A stretch of 64,000 bases of DNA, taken from contig NZ_CP044545.1 of the NCBI RefSeq assembly GCF_008935075.1, positions 461,501-525,500 of the forward strand, in the 5' to 3' direction. The notes below the pieces were generated by a model. It was not told the DNA's origin and made no database searches. It was given only the letters and a program-made list of their open reading frames with translations. Source of the DNA: Pradoshia sp. D12 (lineage in GTDB: Bacteria > Bacillota > Bacilli > Bacillales > Pradoshiaceae). Each line of letters opens with the position of its first letter. The stretch's first letter is position 1. Below, one piece after another: positions 54,613 through 63,950 of the stretch. The position numbers and the translations under genes are program-made.

Positions 54613-54660
54613 AATGCACTCCAATTGTTAAGTGTAATCTAACAACTGGAGTGCATTATT
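54613..54660. terminator. bidirectional terminator between adhP and cycA
   Basis: AATGCACTCCA..TTGTTA / TAACAA..TGGAGTGCATT stem with A and T flanks, between convergent genes. Confidence 0.9.
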
Positions 54661-54681
54661 ATTTTTGCTTTTGCTCTATTA

Positions 54682-56028
54682 TCATAATCTCTTCTTTTTA
54701 TGATAGTTATATAAAATGAACAATAAGACAAACCATAATGGTGTAAGCAGCATTGCTAAGCGTGTTTCCGCAGCAATGAGCATTACAATCAGTATGAAAG
54801 CAAACATACCTAGGATTACATAATTTATAGCTGGTGTTAATGGAGCTTTGAATGTAGATTTAGCTCTTAAATCAGGTCTTGTTTTTACATATTTGATATG
54901 CGAGATTAAAATAATGCTCCATACCCAAATGAAACAGATGGCGCTGATTGTTGTGACGATTGTAAAGGCCTGCTCTGGTATCAGCTTGCTAAGCAGTGCA
55001 CCGACAGAAACTACAATAGTAGAAGTTAATAATGCATTGCTCGGTACATGGTGTTTATTTAATTTGCCAAGTTTTTTTGGTGCTTCATTATGATTGCTTA
55101 AGTTGTACATTATCCGGCTGGTTGAGAATAAACCGCTGTTTGCAGCAGAGGCTGCCGATGTTAATACAACAAAGTTGATAATACCTGCCGCCATTGGAAT
55201 CCCGATTAAGGCGAAGACACCTACAAATGGGCTGCTTGTCGCACTTAATTGATCCCAAGGATTGATGCATAAAATAACAAATAAGGCACCTACATAAAAC
55301 AGTAAAATCCGTACCGGGATTTTGTTGATAGCAGATGGAATGTTTTTTCGTGGATTAGCTGTTTCAGCAGCAGATACACCAATAAGTTCAACTCCGACGA
55401 AGGAGAAGACAACCATTTGCAGTGATAGTAAGAACCCTGATATTCCATTCGGGAACATGCCGCCATGATTCCAAAGGTTAGAAACAGAAACAGTTCCGCT
55501 ATCTGTTTCAAATCCAATCACAAGCAGTACGATTCCTACGACAATTAGTGCAACAATAGTGACGACTTTAATAATCGCAAACCAGAATTCCAACTCACCA
55601 AACAGTTTGACGGTTAATAGATTTAATCCTAATAGAATTACTAAACAGATGATGGCAGGCACCCATTGCGGGATATCAAACCAGTATTGTGTATATAAAC
55701 CAACAGCGATAATATCAGCCATGGCTGTCATAATCCAGCAGAACCAATACGTCCAGCCAGTCACAAATCCAGCCCATGGACCCAAATATTCAGCTGCGAA
55801 ATCGATAAATGATGTATGATTTGTATTGGATAAAAGTAATTCACCCAGTGCTCTCATAACAAAAAATAGAGCTACTCCGATAATCAGATAAGAAAATAAG
55901 ATGGATGGACCGGCTAAATGAATGGATTTTCCGGAGCCTAAAAATAAGCCGGTTCCAATTGTGCCCCCAATTGCTATTAATTGTACATGACGATTTTTTA
56001 AATCCCTTTTTAACTCTTGCTTAGCCAA
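54682..56028 (-). CDS. cycA: D-serine/D-alanine/glycine transporter CycA
   Basis: 448 residues; starts at TTG 56028 (M-A-K-Q-E-L-K-R-D-L), with GGGGG 8 bases upstream and no usable ATG. APC-family permease with 12 helices: R-H-V-Q-L-I-A-I-G-G-T-I-G-T-G-L-F-L-G-S-G near the N-terminus, G-W-T-Y-W-F-C-W-I-M-T-A-M-A-D and A-S-A-A-N-S-G-L-F-S-T-S-R. It follows E. coli CycA nearly segment for segment. It is preceded by a glycine riboswitch with a terminator, which independently supports glycine as a substrate. Confidence 0.92.
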   Translation of the reverse strand: MAKQELKRDLKNRHVQLIAIGGTIGTGLFLGSGKSIHLAGPSILFSYLIIGVALFFVMRALGELLLSNTNHTSFIDFAAEYLGPWAGFVTGWTYWFCWIMTAMADIIAVGLYTQYWFDIPQWVPAIICLVILLGLNLLTVKLFGELEFWFAIIKVVTIVALIVVGIVLLVIGFETDSGTVSVSNLWNHGGMFPNGISGFLLSLQMVVFSFVGVELIGVSAAETANPRKNIPSAINKIPVRILLFYVGALFVILCINPWDQLSATSSPFVGVFALIGIPMAAGIINFVVLTSAASAANSGLFSTSRIMYNLSNHNEAPKKLGKLNKHHVPSNALLTSTIVVSVGALLSKLIPEQAFTIVTTISAICFIWVWSIILISHIKYVKTRPDLRAKSTFKAPLTPAINYVILGMFAFILIVMLIAAETRLAMLLTPLWFVLLFILYNYHKKKRL

Positions 56029-56142
56029 GTTGCATGCCCCCGTTTAATCTTAGATGTCTAAAACAGGCACCTAGTAAAATAGATATTTATCATTTTTCTC
56101 GCTTGATTTAGATACTATGTCTCACCTCACTATTGATATTGG

Positions 56143-56177
56143 AAAATAAAAAAAGAGATTGGTTGTCTCCAATCTCT
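56143..56177 (-). terminator. riboswitch expression-platform terminator
   Basis: On the minus strand AGAGATTGG / CCAATCTCT closes a six-base loop and is followed by a U-rich tract. It lies between the glycine aptamer and cycA. The GAGATTG arm can also pair with CAATCTC inside the aptamer (complement of 56224-56231). Confidence 0.88.
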
Positions 56178-56204
56178 AAAAGGGCAAGAATAACAAAAAT
56201 CGTT

Positions 56205-56285
56205 ACCATTCTGTCCTTTTGCCTGAGATTGTGAATCCTTCGGCGCTGTATAAATACAGTCTCTCCAGAAGCTGCTCCCGCCATA
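56205..56285 (-). promoter_or_regulatory. glycine riboswitch (single aptamer) upstream of cycA
   Basis: Read on the minus strand, the conserved gcvT-type elements appear in order: GGAGAGA, a short stem, GCGCCGAAGG, CAATCTCAGGC, and AAAAGGACAGAATGG. Only one full aptamer is seen. The terminator follows after about 30 bases and cycA starts 115 bases further. No other gene is seen in 56306-56728. This is a transcription-terminating glycine sensor controlling the transporter. Confidence 0.9.
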
Positions 56286-56728
56286 GTTTTATCCACAGCG
56301 ATCAAAGCGTGCTATATTAAATTATCAATTATCAGAGTATGTTACCTTATTAACATAATTCTGAAAAAATGTTATGGAAAAAATGCTATCACTAAATTAT
56401 TATGTTGTCAAACTAAGTACATGTAATTAAATGATTTGTTGAAGCATATGGAAGAGACCAAGATTTACTTGAAATATATTTAACCCATATGCTTTTGAAC
56501 AATCAATTAATGATACTAAACAAGCTTCAGTTCTGATAAACCATTACAATAAGTATTAAATAGTAAAGAAAGGTACTAGGTCTCTCTCTTTTTTTGTTTA
56601 CTAATTTAAACATCTTGAGGAGTATTCCTTCAGATATATAAGCATGGCAGTGAGGTTAAGGGGAAGGCCAGAATCGAAAGCTCTCTTTTTCATGTTTATC
56701 TTAGCAGTAGCACAATTCATTCTGAAAA

Positions 56729-56759
56729 AAAGACCAAATCCATAAGGGATTTGGTCTTT
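56729..56759 (-). terminator. intrinsic terminator of the EamA gene
   Basis: AAAGACCAAATCC / GGATTTGGTCTTT with a five-base loop; on the minus strand it ends in TTTTTTT. Confidence 0.92.
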
Positions 56760-56789
56760 AATCTACATTATTAAAAGGCAAATTCAAAT

Positions 56790-57701
56790 TTAGAGTTCAT
56801 CCGCTATCCCCAGCAGGATAATACCGAAGATAACAACTGCGATGATCATGTATTGTTTTTTAGTCAGCTTCTCTTTTAGGAAGATTCGTGACAGGATAAT
56901 TGAAAAGATACTGTAAGAAGCAATCAATGGTGCTGCGATAATTGCATAGCCTGATGCCATGGCAAATACGTAGAAAAATTGACCAATCGTTTCCAAAATA
57001 GCTGCTATCCCTTTATCGCGCTCTTTAAATACATGGAAGGATTCCTTCTTTATAAAGCGAAGATAGATAAAACATACGGCAGCGCATAGGAAAAAGGTAT
57101 ATTCATACGCAAGTAAAGCTGAATTTTCGCTGATTAGATTCAATTCATCCAGATAGATGGCATCCGCAAATGTAGCAAGTCCATCAATAATGCAATATAA
57201 AATTGGGAAGATAATAGCCAAGAAACCAATTTGGTATTTTTTATCGATATGCTCGGAATTCAGTCGACGAACTTCATCTTCTGCTCTTTTTTCCAGAACG
57301 GCAATTCCCACAATCCCAAGAGTGATAATGATAATCCCAAGTACTTCAATGATACTTAGCTCATGAGTGAAAAAGATGAAGAGCAGAATGCTTGTTACGA
57401 CACCTGAGGAATTCTGTATTGGTGAGGCGATAGACAATTCAATATAGCGCAAACCAATATACCCAAATGCCATGGAAAGGATGTATAAAGAAGATACTGG
57501 TAAATAATGAATCATCTCCATTGGATTGAACTGTATATCTTTTATAATCATATAGGCTGTTGCATGAATTCCCATGACAAGACCAACCATGATGATAATT
57601 TTAATATGGCTGTACTTGTCGTTGCTGTCTGATCCCTTTTTATAAAATAGGTCAGCACCACCCCATGCTAAAGCTGTTAGTAGTGAAAAAATAAACCACA
57701 T
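56790..57701 (-). CDS. EamA/DMT family transporter
   Basis: 303 residues, ten hydrophobic helices in two repeats of five, with A-L-A-W-G-G-A-D-L-F near the start and a basic loop (E-K-R-A-E-D-E-V-R-R) in the middle. This is the drug/metabolite transporter fold. The substrate cannot be told; family members export amino acids or metabolites, or import sugars. AAGGAG ribosome site. Monocistronic and divergent from lytS. Confidence 0.85.
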   Translation of the reverse strand: MWFIFSLLTALAWGGADLFYKKGSDSNDKYSHIKIIIMVGLVMGIHATAYMIIKDIQFNPMEMIHYLPVSSLYILSMAFGYIGLRYIELSIASPIQNSSGVVTSILLFIFFTHELSIIEVLGIIIITLGIVGIAVLEKRAEDEVRRLNSEHIDKKYQIGFLAIIFPILYCIIDGLATFADAIYLDELNLISENSALLAYEYTFFLCAAVCFIYLRFIKKESFHVFKERDKGIAAILETIGQFFYVFAMASGYAIIAAPLIASYSIFSIILSRIFLKEKLTKKQYMIIAVVIFGIILLGIADEL

Positions 57702-57957
57702 AACGATTCTCCTTGTTGAAGTTTAATAAGCTTTCTGAACCCCGTATAACAAGACATACAGAATCGTTTACTCAAGTGAGAAGACGTTACTGCTGCTATT
57801 GCAAAACGGAGAGCAGAGCTGTGAATAAAAATGAATTTTAATAGAGTCACAGAGTCAAGAATATAATTTCATTGTAAACTGTGTCAAGGGATTTAAAGGA
57901 TGAAACTATAATAGAAGTGTGCATTTAATATAACAATAGTAATGAAAGGGCTATCTT

Positions 57958-57986
57958 TTTGTTTTTCTTAATTTTTCAAATATAAT
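57958..57986 (+). promoter_or_regulatory. possible lytST promoter
   Basis: TTTGTT, 17-bp spacer, TATAAT (57981-57986), about 60 bp before lytS. The remaining part of the 345-bp gap (57702-58046) shows no other feature. Confidence 0.4.
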
Positions 57987-58046
57987 AAAGGGAGAATTAA
58001 CAATTATAGAAGAGGATGGAAAGTTCGCTAACCAGGGGAGATGGCT

Positions 58047-59831
58047 ATGTTAGATTTAGTCCCAATTATGCTTGAAAAGGTAGGCATTATTGTCATTGTA
58101 GCCTTTTTAATTTCTAAAATGAATTCCTTTCGCCAAATCATTCACCCAGACCATAATCTAAATGAGCAGTTGAAATTATTTCTATTATTCGGCATGTTTG
58201 GGGTTATTAGTAATTATACTGGAATAGAAGTTTATCATTCTATGGTTGAAGAGAATAGATGGCTTTCAGCTATTGGAGAAGATAGTGCCATTGCTAATAC
58301 AAGAGTGATGGGTGTTGTGATAGGCGGATTATTGGGAGGTCCCGTTGTTGGAGGAGGAGCTGGTCTGATAGCCGGTATACACCGTTATACATTGGGAGGG
58401 TTTACAGCCTTTTCCTGCGCCCTTTCTACCATCCTGGCCGGAATATTGGCAGGGTATATAGGCAACAGAAGAAAAAGGAGCGGGGGTCAGATAACTCCTT
58501 TGTTTGCTGCAGGAATTGGGATGTCCCTCGAAGCTTTGCAAATGGTGATTATCCTTGCGACTGCCAAACCTCTTGAGCATGCATGGAGCCTCGTGCAGTT
58601 TATCGGTTTACCAATGATCACCATGAATGGATTCGGAACACTATTATTTATGCTGATCGTTCAGTCTATAAAACGTGATGGGGAGATAGCGCGTGCGAAT
58701 CAAACCAATCAGGCATTTTTAATTGCGGACCAGACTCTTCCGCATTTTCGACAGGGCTTAAACACCCAATCATGCAAAGAAATATCAAAAATTATGCTTA
58801 ATTTAACCGATGCAGATGCTGTCTCTATCACGGATGAACATTTGGTTCTTGCACATTTGGGGGCAGCCTCCGATCATCATAAACCTGGCGTGAAGCCGAG
58901 TACTGGGCTGACTAAAAAAGTACTTGAATCAGGATATGTTTCAATAGCCAAATCGAAGGAGGAAATCGAGTGCAGGCATAAGGACTGTCCGCTCGTAGCT
59001 GCCATCGTCCTCCCTTTAAAAGTGAAGGGGGAAATCTCTGGAACTTTAAAATTGTATTATACAAAGCCGGATAAATTAGACAGAGTTCAGCAGCAGTTAG
59101 CAGAGGGGCTGGCTAATTTATTTTCAACTCAGCTTGAGCTGGCAGAAGCGGAACGGCAGGCGAGGCTTTTAAAGGATGCTGAGATTAAAGCCCTGCAGGC
59201 TCAGATTCATCCACACTTCTTATTTAATAGTTTAAATACGATATCTGCCTTATGCCGGACTGATCCTGATAAAGCTCGTAAACTACTATTGGAATTAAGT
59301 TTATTTTTTCGAGGCAATTTACAAGGAGCCAGACAGTTGCTGATCCCGTTAGAAAAAGAGCTGGAAAATGTAAAAGCCTATTTATCTTTAGAGCAAACAC
59401 GTTTTCCTCATAAATATGAAGTTAATTTTGATATAGAGAATGGATTAGAAAATGTATTGATTCCCCCATTTTTATTGCAGCCTTTGGTAGAGAATGCGAT
59501 TCATTATGCATTTCCACAAAGAAAACAGTTTGGGAAAATTAATATACAAGTGTGCTCAAATGGCAATTATATGAGAATGATTGTTGCGGATAATGGACAG
59601 GGGATTGTGGAAGAAAGATTGAAAAGTCTGAGCAAGCAGGTTGTACCGTCAGCCGGTGGAAACGGTACAGCCATTTTTAATATTAGTGAACGCTTAAAAG
59701 GTATTTATAATAACCAAGCCCATTTTAAGGTTGATAGCAAAGTGGGTGAGGGCACCACTGTTAATATCTTAATCCCGCTGGAAAGTAAAGGAGGTGACGA
59801 GCAGGATGCTGCGAGCCTATGTAGTGGATGA
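58047..59831 (+). CDS. lytS: sensor histidine kinase LytS
   Basis: Start at ATG 58047 (AGGGGAG six bases upstream). 594 residues: LytS-type five- or six-helix membrane sensor (1-210, with G-G-L-L-G-G-P-V-V-G-G-G-A-G-L-I-A-G-I-H-R), GAF domain (about 225-355), His_kinase domain with I-H-P-H-F-L-F-N-S-L-N (His390), and ATPase domain with D-N-G-Q-G-I. The family senses extracellular pyruvate or changes in membrane state. Overlaps lytT by 26 bp. The downstream CstA-type gene suggests pyruvate control, as in E. coli BtsS. Confidence 0.95.
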   Translation: MLDLVPIMLEKVGIIVIVAFLISKMNSFRQIIHPDHNLNEQLKLFLLFGMFGVISNYTGIEVYHSMVEENRWLSAIGEDSAIANTRVMGVVIGGLLGGPVVGGGAGLIAGIHRYTLGGFTAFSCALSTILAGILAGYIGNRRKRSGGQITPLFAAGIGMSLEALQMVIILATAKPLEHAWSLVQFIGLPMITMNGFGTLLFMLIVQSIKRDGEIARANQTNQAFLIADQTLPHFRQGLNTQSCKEISKIMLNLTDADAVSITDEHLVLAHLGAASDHHKPGVKPSTGLTKKVLESGYVSIAKSKEEIECRHKDCPLVAAIVLPLKVKGEISGTLKLYYTKPDKLDRVQQQLAEGLANLFSTQLELAEAERQARLLKDAEIKALQAQIHPHFLFNSLNTISALCRTDPDKARKLLLELSLFFRGNLQGARQLLIPLEKELENVKAYLSLEQTRFPHKYEVNFDIENGLENVLIPPFLLQPLVENAIHYAFPQRKQFGKINIQVCSNGNYMRMIVADNGQGIVEERLKSLSKQVVPSAGGNGTAIFNISERLKGIYNNQAHFKVDSKVGEGTTVNILIPLESKGGDEQDAASLCSG

Positions 59832-60540
59832 TGAACCATTAGCCAGGGACGAATTAAAATATTTACTAGCAAGAAGCAGAGAAGTGGAGGTCTTGGGTGA
59901 AAGTGATTGTATAGAAGATGCATTACATGATATTCCACTGTTAAAGCCGGATATTGTCTTCTTAGATATTGAATTAGCGGGAGAGAACGGATTACATTTA
60001 GCCGCTAAACTAGAAGGACTGAACCCGGTTCCAGCTATCGTTTTTGCGACTGCCTATGACGAGTATGCTCTTCAGGCTTTTGACGTAAATGCGGTAGATT
60101 ATCTTTTGAAACCCTTCAGTGAAGAACGTATTCATAAGATGCTGGACAAAGTTAAAAAGCTTCATTTACACACAAAGGAGCCTGGAAAAGTAGATACCAG
60201 TAATCTTCAATGTAAGGGAAAAATAGCTGTTATGACAGAAGAAAAAATTATATTGCTTACATGCAATGATATCGTATTCCTAGAATCATACGAAGGAAAG
60301 TGTAAAATCCGGGCTGTTAATCATCTTTATAAAGTAAGTGAGGCACTGATTGGATTGGAAAAAAAATTGCCCCGGACACAGTTCTTTCGGGTACATCGGA
60401 GCTATCTTGTGAATATCGATCATATCGTGGAGATATTACCATGGTTTAATTCAACCTATAACTTACGTATGTCGGATGGTTCCGAGGTTCCAGTCAGTCG
60501 AACCTATGTAAAGGAACTGAAACAATTACTAGGATTATAG
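59806..60540 (+). CDS. lytT: LytTR-type response regulator LytT
   Basis: ATG 59806, with AAAGGAGGTGA upstream, is preferred over an in-frame GTG at 59794 that overlaps the site. 244 residues: receiver domain with Asp8-Asp9 and the phosphorylation site Asp54 (V-F-L-D-I-E), switch Lys in L-L-K-P-F, then a C-terminal LytTR DNA-binding domain (about 135-244; F-F-R-V-H-R-S-Y-L-V-N). Partner of the overlapping LytS. Its likely operator is the set of TTCAT repeats 14-60 bp downstream, before cstA. Confidence 0.94.
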   Translation: MLRAYVVDDEPLARDELKYLLARSREVEVLGESDCIEDALHDIPLLKPDIVFLDIELAGENGLHLAAKLEGLNPVPAIVFATAYDEYALQAFDVNAVDYLLKPFSEERIHKMLDKVKKLHLHTKEPGKVDTSNLQCKGKIAVMTEEKIILLTCNDIVFLESYEGKCKIRAVNHLYKVSEALIGLEKKLPRTQFFRVHRSYLVNIDHIVEILPWFNSTYNLRMSDGSEVPVSRTYVKELKQLLGL

Positions 60541-60553
60541 GATTGATTTGCTA

Positions 60554-60600
60554 TTCATTAGTTGTAAGTTGTAATTCATCCCATTTATTTTGCGGTTCAT
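60554..60600 (+). promoter_or_regulatory. LytT operator: three TTCAT repeats at 21-bp spacing
   Basis: TTCAT occurs at 60554, 60575 and 60596, exactly 21 bp apart (two helical turns). LytTR proteins bind pairs of direct repeats with this periodicity. The third, GCGGTTCAT, best fits the LytTR core. The set lies upstream of a TATAAT (60643-60648) with a weak -35, as expected for an activated promoter of cstA. Confidence 0.7.
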
Positions 60601-60678
60601 TTTGAAAATGAGGTGTAAGTGTTTTCATTTGATACTATGATAGTATAATACGTATGCAAAAAAAGGGGGAACACTAAA

Positions 60679-62496
60679 ATGAATGCGATTACAATTGTTA
60701 TCGGCTCGATTTGTATCCTTTTAATAGCCTATCGTTTGTATGGGACATTTATGGCGGCAAAGGTGTTGAAATTATCTAATGATAAACCAACACCAGCTGA
60801 AAAGCTTGAGGATGGTCAGGACTATGTGCCAACAAATAAATGGGTGGTATTTGGACACCATTTTGCAGCCATTGCTGCTGCAGGCCCATTGGTTGGTCCG
60901 ATTTTGGCAGCTCAGTTTGGTTATTTACCCGGACTGATTTGGCTATTGGTTGGGGCAGTAATTGGAGGAGCAGTTCATGATACAGTTGTGCTCTTTGCCT
61001 CTATGCGCCGCGATGGTAAATCATTATCCGAGGTAGCAAAAGAAGAACTTGGGCCTGTAGCGGGATTCTGTACTGGATTGGCCATGCTATTCATTATCAC
61101 AATTACGATGGCAGGTTTGTCATTGGTTGTACTTGGAGCACTTGAAAGAAACCCATGGGGTACATTTGCGGTAGGGATTACAATTCCGATTGCGATGTTA
61201 GTGGGAATCTATCATAAAAAGACAGGGAATTTAAAAGTCCCGACGACCGTTGGATTTATCTTAATTATGCTAGCAATTTTCTTTGGTCCACAAATTCAGG
61301 GAACATGGTTAGGCGATTTCTTAACGCTTGAAAAGAGCACTCTTGCTATTATTTTACCAGTCTATGCCTTTTTCGCTGCTGCACTTCCTGTTTGGTTATT
61401 GCTTGCACCACGTGATTATTTAAGTACATTCATGAAAATAGGAGTTTTCGCAGCACTTATTATTGGTGTATTTATCGTTAACCCTTCAGTTGAGTTTCCT
61501 GCTATTATTCCAGATTTCATTAACGGTGGAGGACCAATTGTGGCCGGCCCAGTATGGCCGTTTATTTCAATCACAATTGCCTGTGGTGCCATTTCAGGTT
61601 TCCATGCTTTTGTTGGTTCAGGTACGACTCCGAAAATGGTCAGCCGTTGGAGCGATATTAAAGGCATAGCCTTTGGTGCGATGTTAGTAGAATGTTTAGT
61701 GGCTATTATGGCATTGATTGCTGCAGTTGCTCTTCAGCCTGGTGATTATTTTGCGATAAACTCATCACCTGAGGTCTATTCAACATTAGGAATGGAAACA
61801 GTCCATTTAGATAGATTGGAAGAAGCAGTAGATATGGACCTTGAAGGAAGAACAGGTGGAGCCGTAACACTTGCTGTTGGTATGACGGAAATCTTCACCA
61901 GTGTACCATTCTTCCAACACTTAGCTTCCTATTTCTATCAATTCGTAATTCTGTTTGAGGCGGTATTTATTTTAACAGCGATTGATTCAGGAACCAGGGT
62001 TGCCAGATATCTCATCCAGGACTTCTTCGGAGACTTTATTAAACCTTTGAAACGAACAGATTCTCTTGGGGCTAACATTTTTGCCAGTGCATTAGCCTGC
62101 TTTATTTGGGGATATCTATTATTCTCTGGAGATATCAGTTCCGTCTGGGCACTGTTTGGAGTATCCAACCAGTTGATGGCGTCAATCGGATTGATTGTCG
62201 GAGCTACAGTTGTTTTGAAAATTGCAGAGAAACGCTGGTATATGCTGACATGCTTAGTCCCATTGGCGTATCTATATGTTACGGTTAATGTGGGTGGATT
62301 CTGGATGATTAAGAATGTCTATTTGAATCCGGATGCAGGTGGATATAATGTATTGAACGGTGTTCTATCCATTATCATGCTTGCGTTAGGTGTAGTGATT
62401 ATGGTGGCTTCCATCATGAAATGGATTAATCTATCCAAAATACCACAAGCAGAATTGGTTAAACAGTCAGAGGAAGAACTGATGAAAACGATGTGA
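60679..62496 (+). CDS. cstA: CstA-family transporter (pyruvate/peptide)
   Basis: 605 residues with about 16 hydrophobic segments. Signatures include F-G-H-H-F-A-A-I-A-A-A-G-P-L-V-G-P, P-G-L-I-W-L-L-V-G-A-V-I-G-G-A-V-H-D, and F-V-G-S-G-T-T-P-K-M near residue 312. E. coli CstA and BtsT import pyruvate, and CstA was first described as a peptide permease. The Bacillus-type shorter form is complete here. Encoded right behind lytST with a repeat-type operator between, so it is probably induced when pyruvate is sensed outside. Confidence 0.93.
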   Translation: MNAITIVIGSICILLIAYRLYGTFMAAKVLKLSNDKPTPAEKLEDGQDYVPTNKWVVFGHHFAAIAAAGPLVGPILAAQFGYLPGLIWLLVGAVIGGAVHDTVVLFASMRRDGKSLSEVAKEELGPVAGFCTGLAMLFIITITMAGLSLVVLGALERNPWGTFAVGITIPIAMLVGIYHKKTGNLKVPTTVGFILIMLAIFFGPQIQGTWLGDFLTLEKSTLAIILPVYAFFAAALPVWLLLAPRDYLSTFMKIGVFAALIIGVFIVNPSVEFPAIIPDFINGGGPIVAGPVWPFISITIACGAISGFHAFVGSGTTPKMVSRWSDIKGIAFGAMLVECLVAIMALIAAVALQPGDYFAINSSPEVYSTLGMETVHLDRLEEAVDMDLEGRTGGAVTLAVGMTEIFTSVPFFQHLASYFYQFVILFEAVFILTAIDSGTRVARYLIQDFFGDFIKPLKRTDSLGANIFASALACFIWGYLLFSGDISSVWALFGVSNQLMASIGLIVGATVVLKIAEKRWYMLTCLVPLAYLYVTVNVGGFWMIKNVYLNPDAGGYNVLNGVLSIIMLALGVVIMVASIMKWINLSKIPQAELVKQSEEELMKTM

Positions 62497-62504
62497 AAAA
62501 TTAG

Positions 62505-62546
62505 CAGGTAAAGGGTCCGAATAAATGGTCTCTTTACCTGTTTTTT
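62505..62546 (+). terminator. intrinsic terminator of cstA
   Basis: CAGGTAAAG / CTTTACCTG with a 17-base loop and TTTTTT. Confidence 0.88.
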
Positions 62547-62561
62547 ATGTTTAAAAGCGAA

Positions 62562-62837
62562 TTATTGAAGCTTAACGGAGAGGGATTTTAGGAAAGGAAT
62601 GCCCGATAATGTAAGAATCAGTTTTTCCTTTTTTCGTACATTTTTATGAATATAAAATAATACTTGATCGGATGTAATTTGATAATAATGATTCAGAGTT
62701 TTAGGTTTACCAGGCAATGCTACAAGTTCTTGAACACCGGGTCCGCAGCAGGCTTTAACATCCAACGTTTTAATGGTTACTTGATCTCCTTTTGATGAAA
62801 TCCACTTTTTTGATTCTTCGTCCATTTCAATAATCAT
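62562..62837 (-). CDS. CC/Se-motif family small protein
   Basis: ATG 62837, with AAGGAGG 8 bases upstream, is preferred over ATG 62855. 91 residues: HesB-like beta-rich fold, E-M-D-E-E-S-K-K-W-I-S-S-K-G and the motif V-K-A-C-C-G-P-G-V-Q (Cys30-Cys31). In some relatives one of the two cysteines is selenocysteine; here both are ordinary TGT/TGC-type Cys codons. A redox or metal-binding role is likely but unproven. Convergent with cstA. Confidence 0.78.
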   Translation of the reverse strand: MIIEMDEESKKWISSKGDQVTIKTLDVKACCGPGVQELVALPGKPKTLNHYYQITSDQVLFYIHKNVRKKEKLILTLSGIPFLKSLSVKLQ

Positions 62838-62963
62838 TTTTGGTGCCTCCTTCAAGTGAGGTATATTCTTAACTATAATGGATGGGATTTTAGTTTCCTA
62901 TAAAAATGCATTATAATAGAGTGATATAAGCTTTTTATAGATTGTTGAAGAGAATACAACAGA

Positions 62964-63905
62964 ATGGGATTGGTGGAGCCAATTTTTATATACACATATG
63001 CATGCAGTTCAGAGGAAGAACCTTTATGCAAAATGGAATTCAGGGCGTTGTTTGATATGAATCCTGATGATTTTGTTTTTAAAAGTACAAGAAAAGTCGA
63101 TCCAAGCCGAAGTCCCTTTATTAGGGAAAGAATAGAAGTACTGACCGAAGGGGATAGTTTGGAGGCCCTTTATCACAAGGCAGACAAACTTTCCTTCCCG
63201 GATCAGACATTCAAAACAATCTTTGTGAAAACGAATGATCTAGAGGATAAAGTTAGCTTTAGTCAACGAAGAAAGATTGAACGGGAAATCGGATTAAAAA
63301 TCCAGGGTGAAGCTGATTTGGAGAAGCCGGATATCGTTCTTGGCATCATTACTTGCGGCGGTAAATGGTATGTAGGTATTTATGAAAAAAATGAAGCGAT
63401 CTGGTTGCATCATCAGAAGAAACCACGAGAGTATTCGACAGCTCTCAGTACTAGAATGGCAAGAGCAGTTGCTAATATCGCGGTTCCCAACCCTGTTGGT
63501 GTGAAAGCGATTGACCCATGCTGTGGAATTGGGAATGTATTGGTAGAAGCCTTGTCGATGGGGATTACGATATGTGGACGTGATATCAAGCCATTGCCAG
63601 CTATTGGCGCCAGAGAAAATGTAGCTCATTTTGGATATAGCTGTGATATTGCAATAGGGGCAATTGAGGAAGTTACCGACTATTACGATGCAGCTATTAT
63701 TGATTTACCCTATAATTTATGCCATACAGCGAGCCCGGAGGAACAATTATCCATTTTAACGCATGCCAATCGCATTGCAGACAGAATTGTTGTTGTTACC
63801 GGGGAACGAATTGATGACATGATTAAGGAAGCTGGCTTAACTATACAGGATCGATGTCAAGCGAAGAAGATTGGGTTTACAAGAGAGATTTTGTTATGTA
63901 ATTAG
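62964..63905 (+). CDS. Trm11/UPF0020-type RNA methyltransferase-like protein
   Basis: 313 residues. The C-terminal methyltransferase domain has D-P-C-C-G-I-G-N-V-L-V-E-A (motif I), I-C-G-R-D-I-K-P and the catalytic-loop variant I-I-D-L-P-Y-N-L in place of the N/D-P-P-Y of N-methyltransferases, as in the TRM-G10 group. The N-terminal half, with Y-A-C-S-S-E-E-E, may be a divergent RNA-binding domain. The likely role is tRNA or rRNA guanine methylation, but the substrate is not shown. The start could also be GTG 62973. Confidence 0.75.
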   Translation: MGLVEPIFIYTYACSSEEEPLCKMEFRALFDMNPDDFVFKSTRKVDPSRSPFIRERIEVLTEGDSLEALYHKADKLSFPDQTFKTIFVKTNDLEDKVSFSQRRKIEREIGLKIQGEADLEKPDIVLGIITCGGKWYVGIYEKNEAIWLHHQKKPREYSTALSTRMARAVANIAVPNPVGVKAIDPCCGIGNVLVEALSMGITICGRDIKPLPAIGARENVAHFGYSCDIAIGAIEEVTDYYDAAIIDLPYNLCHTASPEEQLSILTHANRIADRIVVVTGERIDDMIKEAGLTIQDRCQAKKIGFTREILLCN

Positions 63906-63919
63906 ATTAATAAATAAAA

Positions 63920-63950
63920 AAGAGGGTGGCACCGATTTTGCCACCCTCTT
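63920..63950. terminator. bidirectional hairpin terminator
   Basis: AAGAGGGTGGCA / TGCCACCCTCTT with a seven-base loop. A perfect U tract follows only on the minus strand, so it chiefly ends a gene coming from the right edge. Confidence 0.85.
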
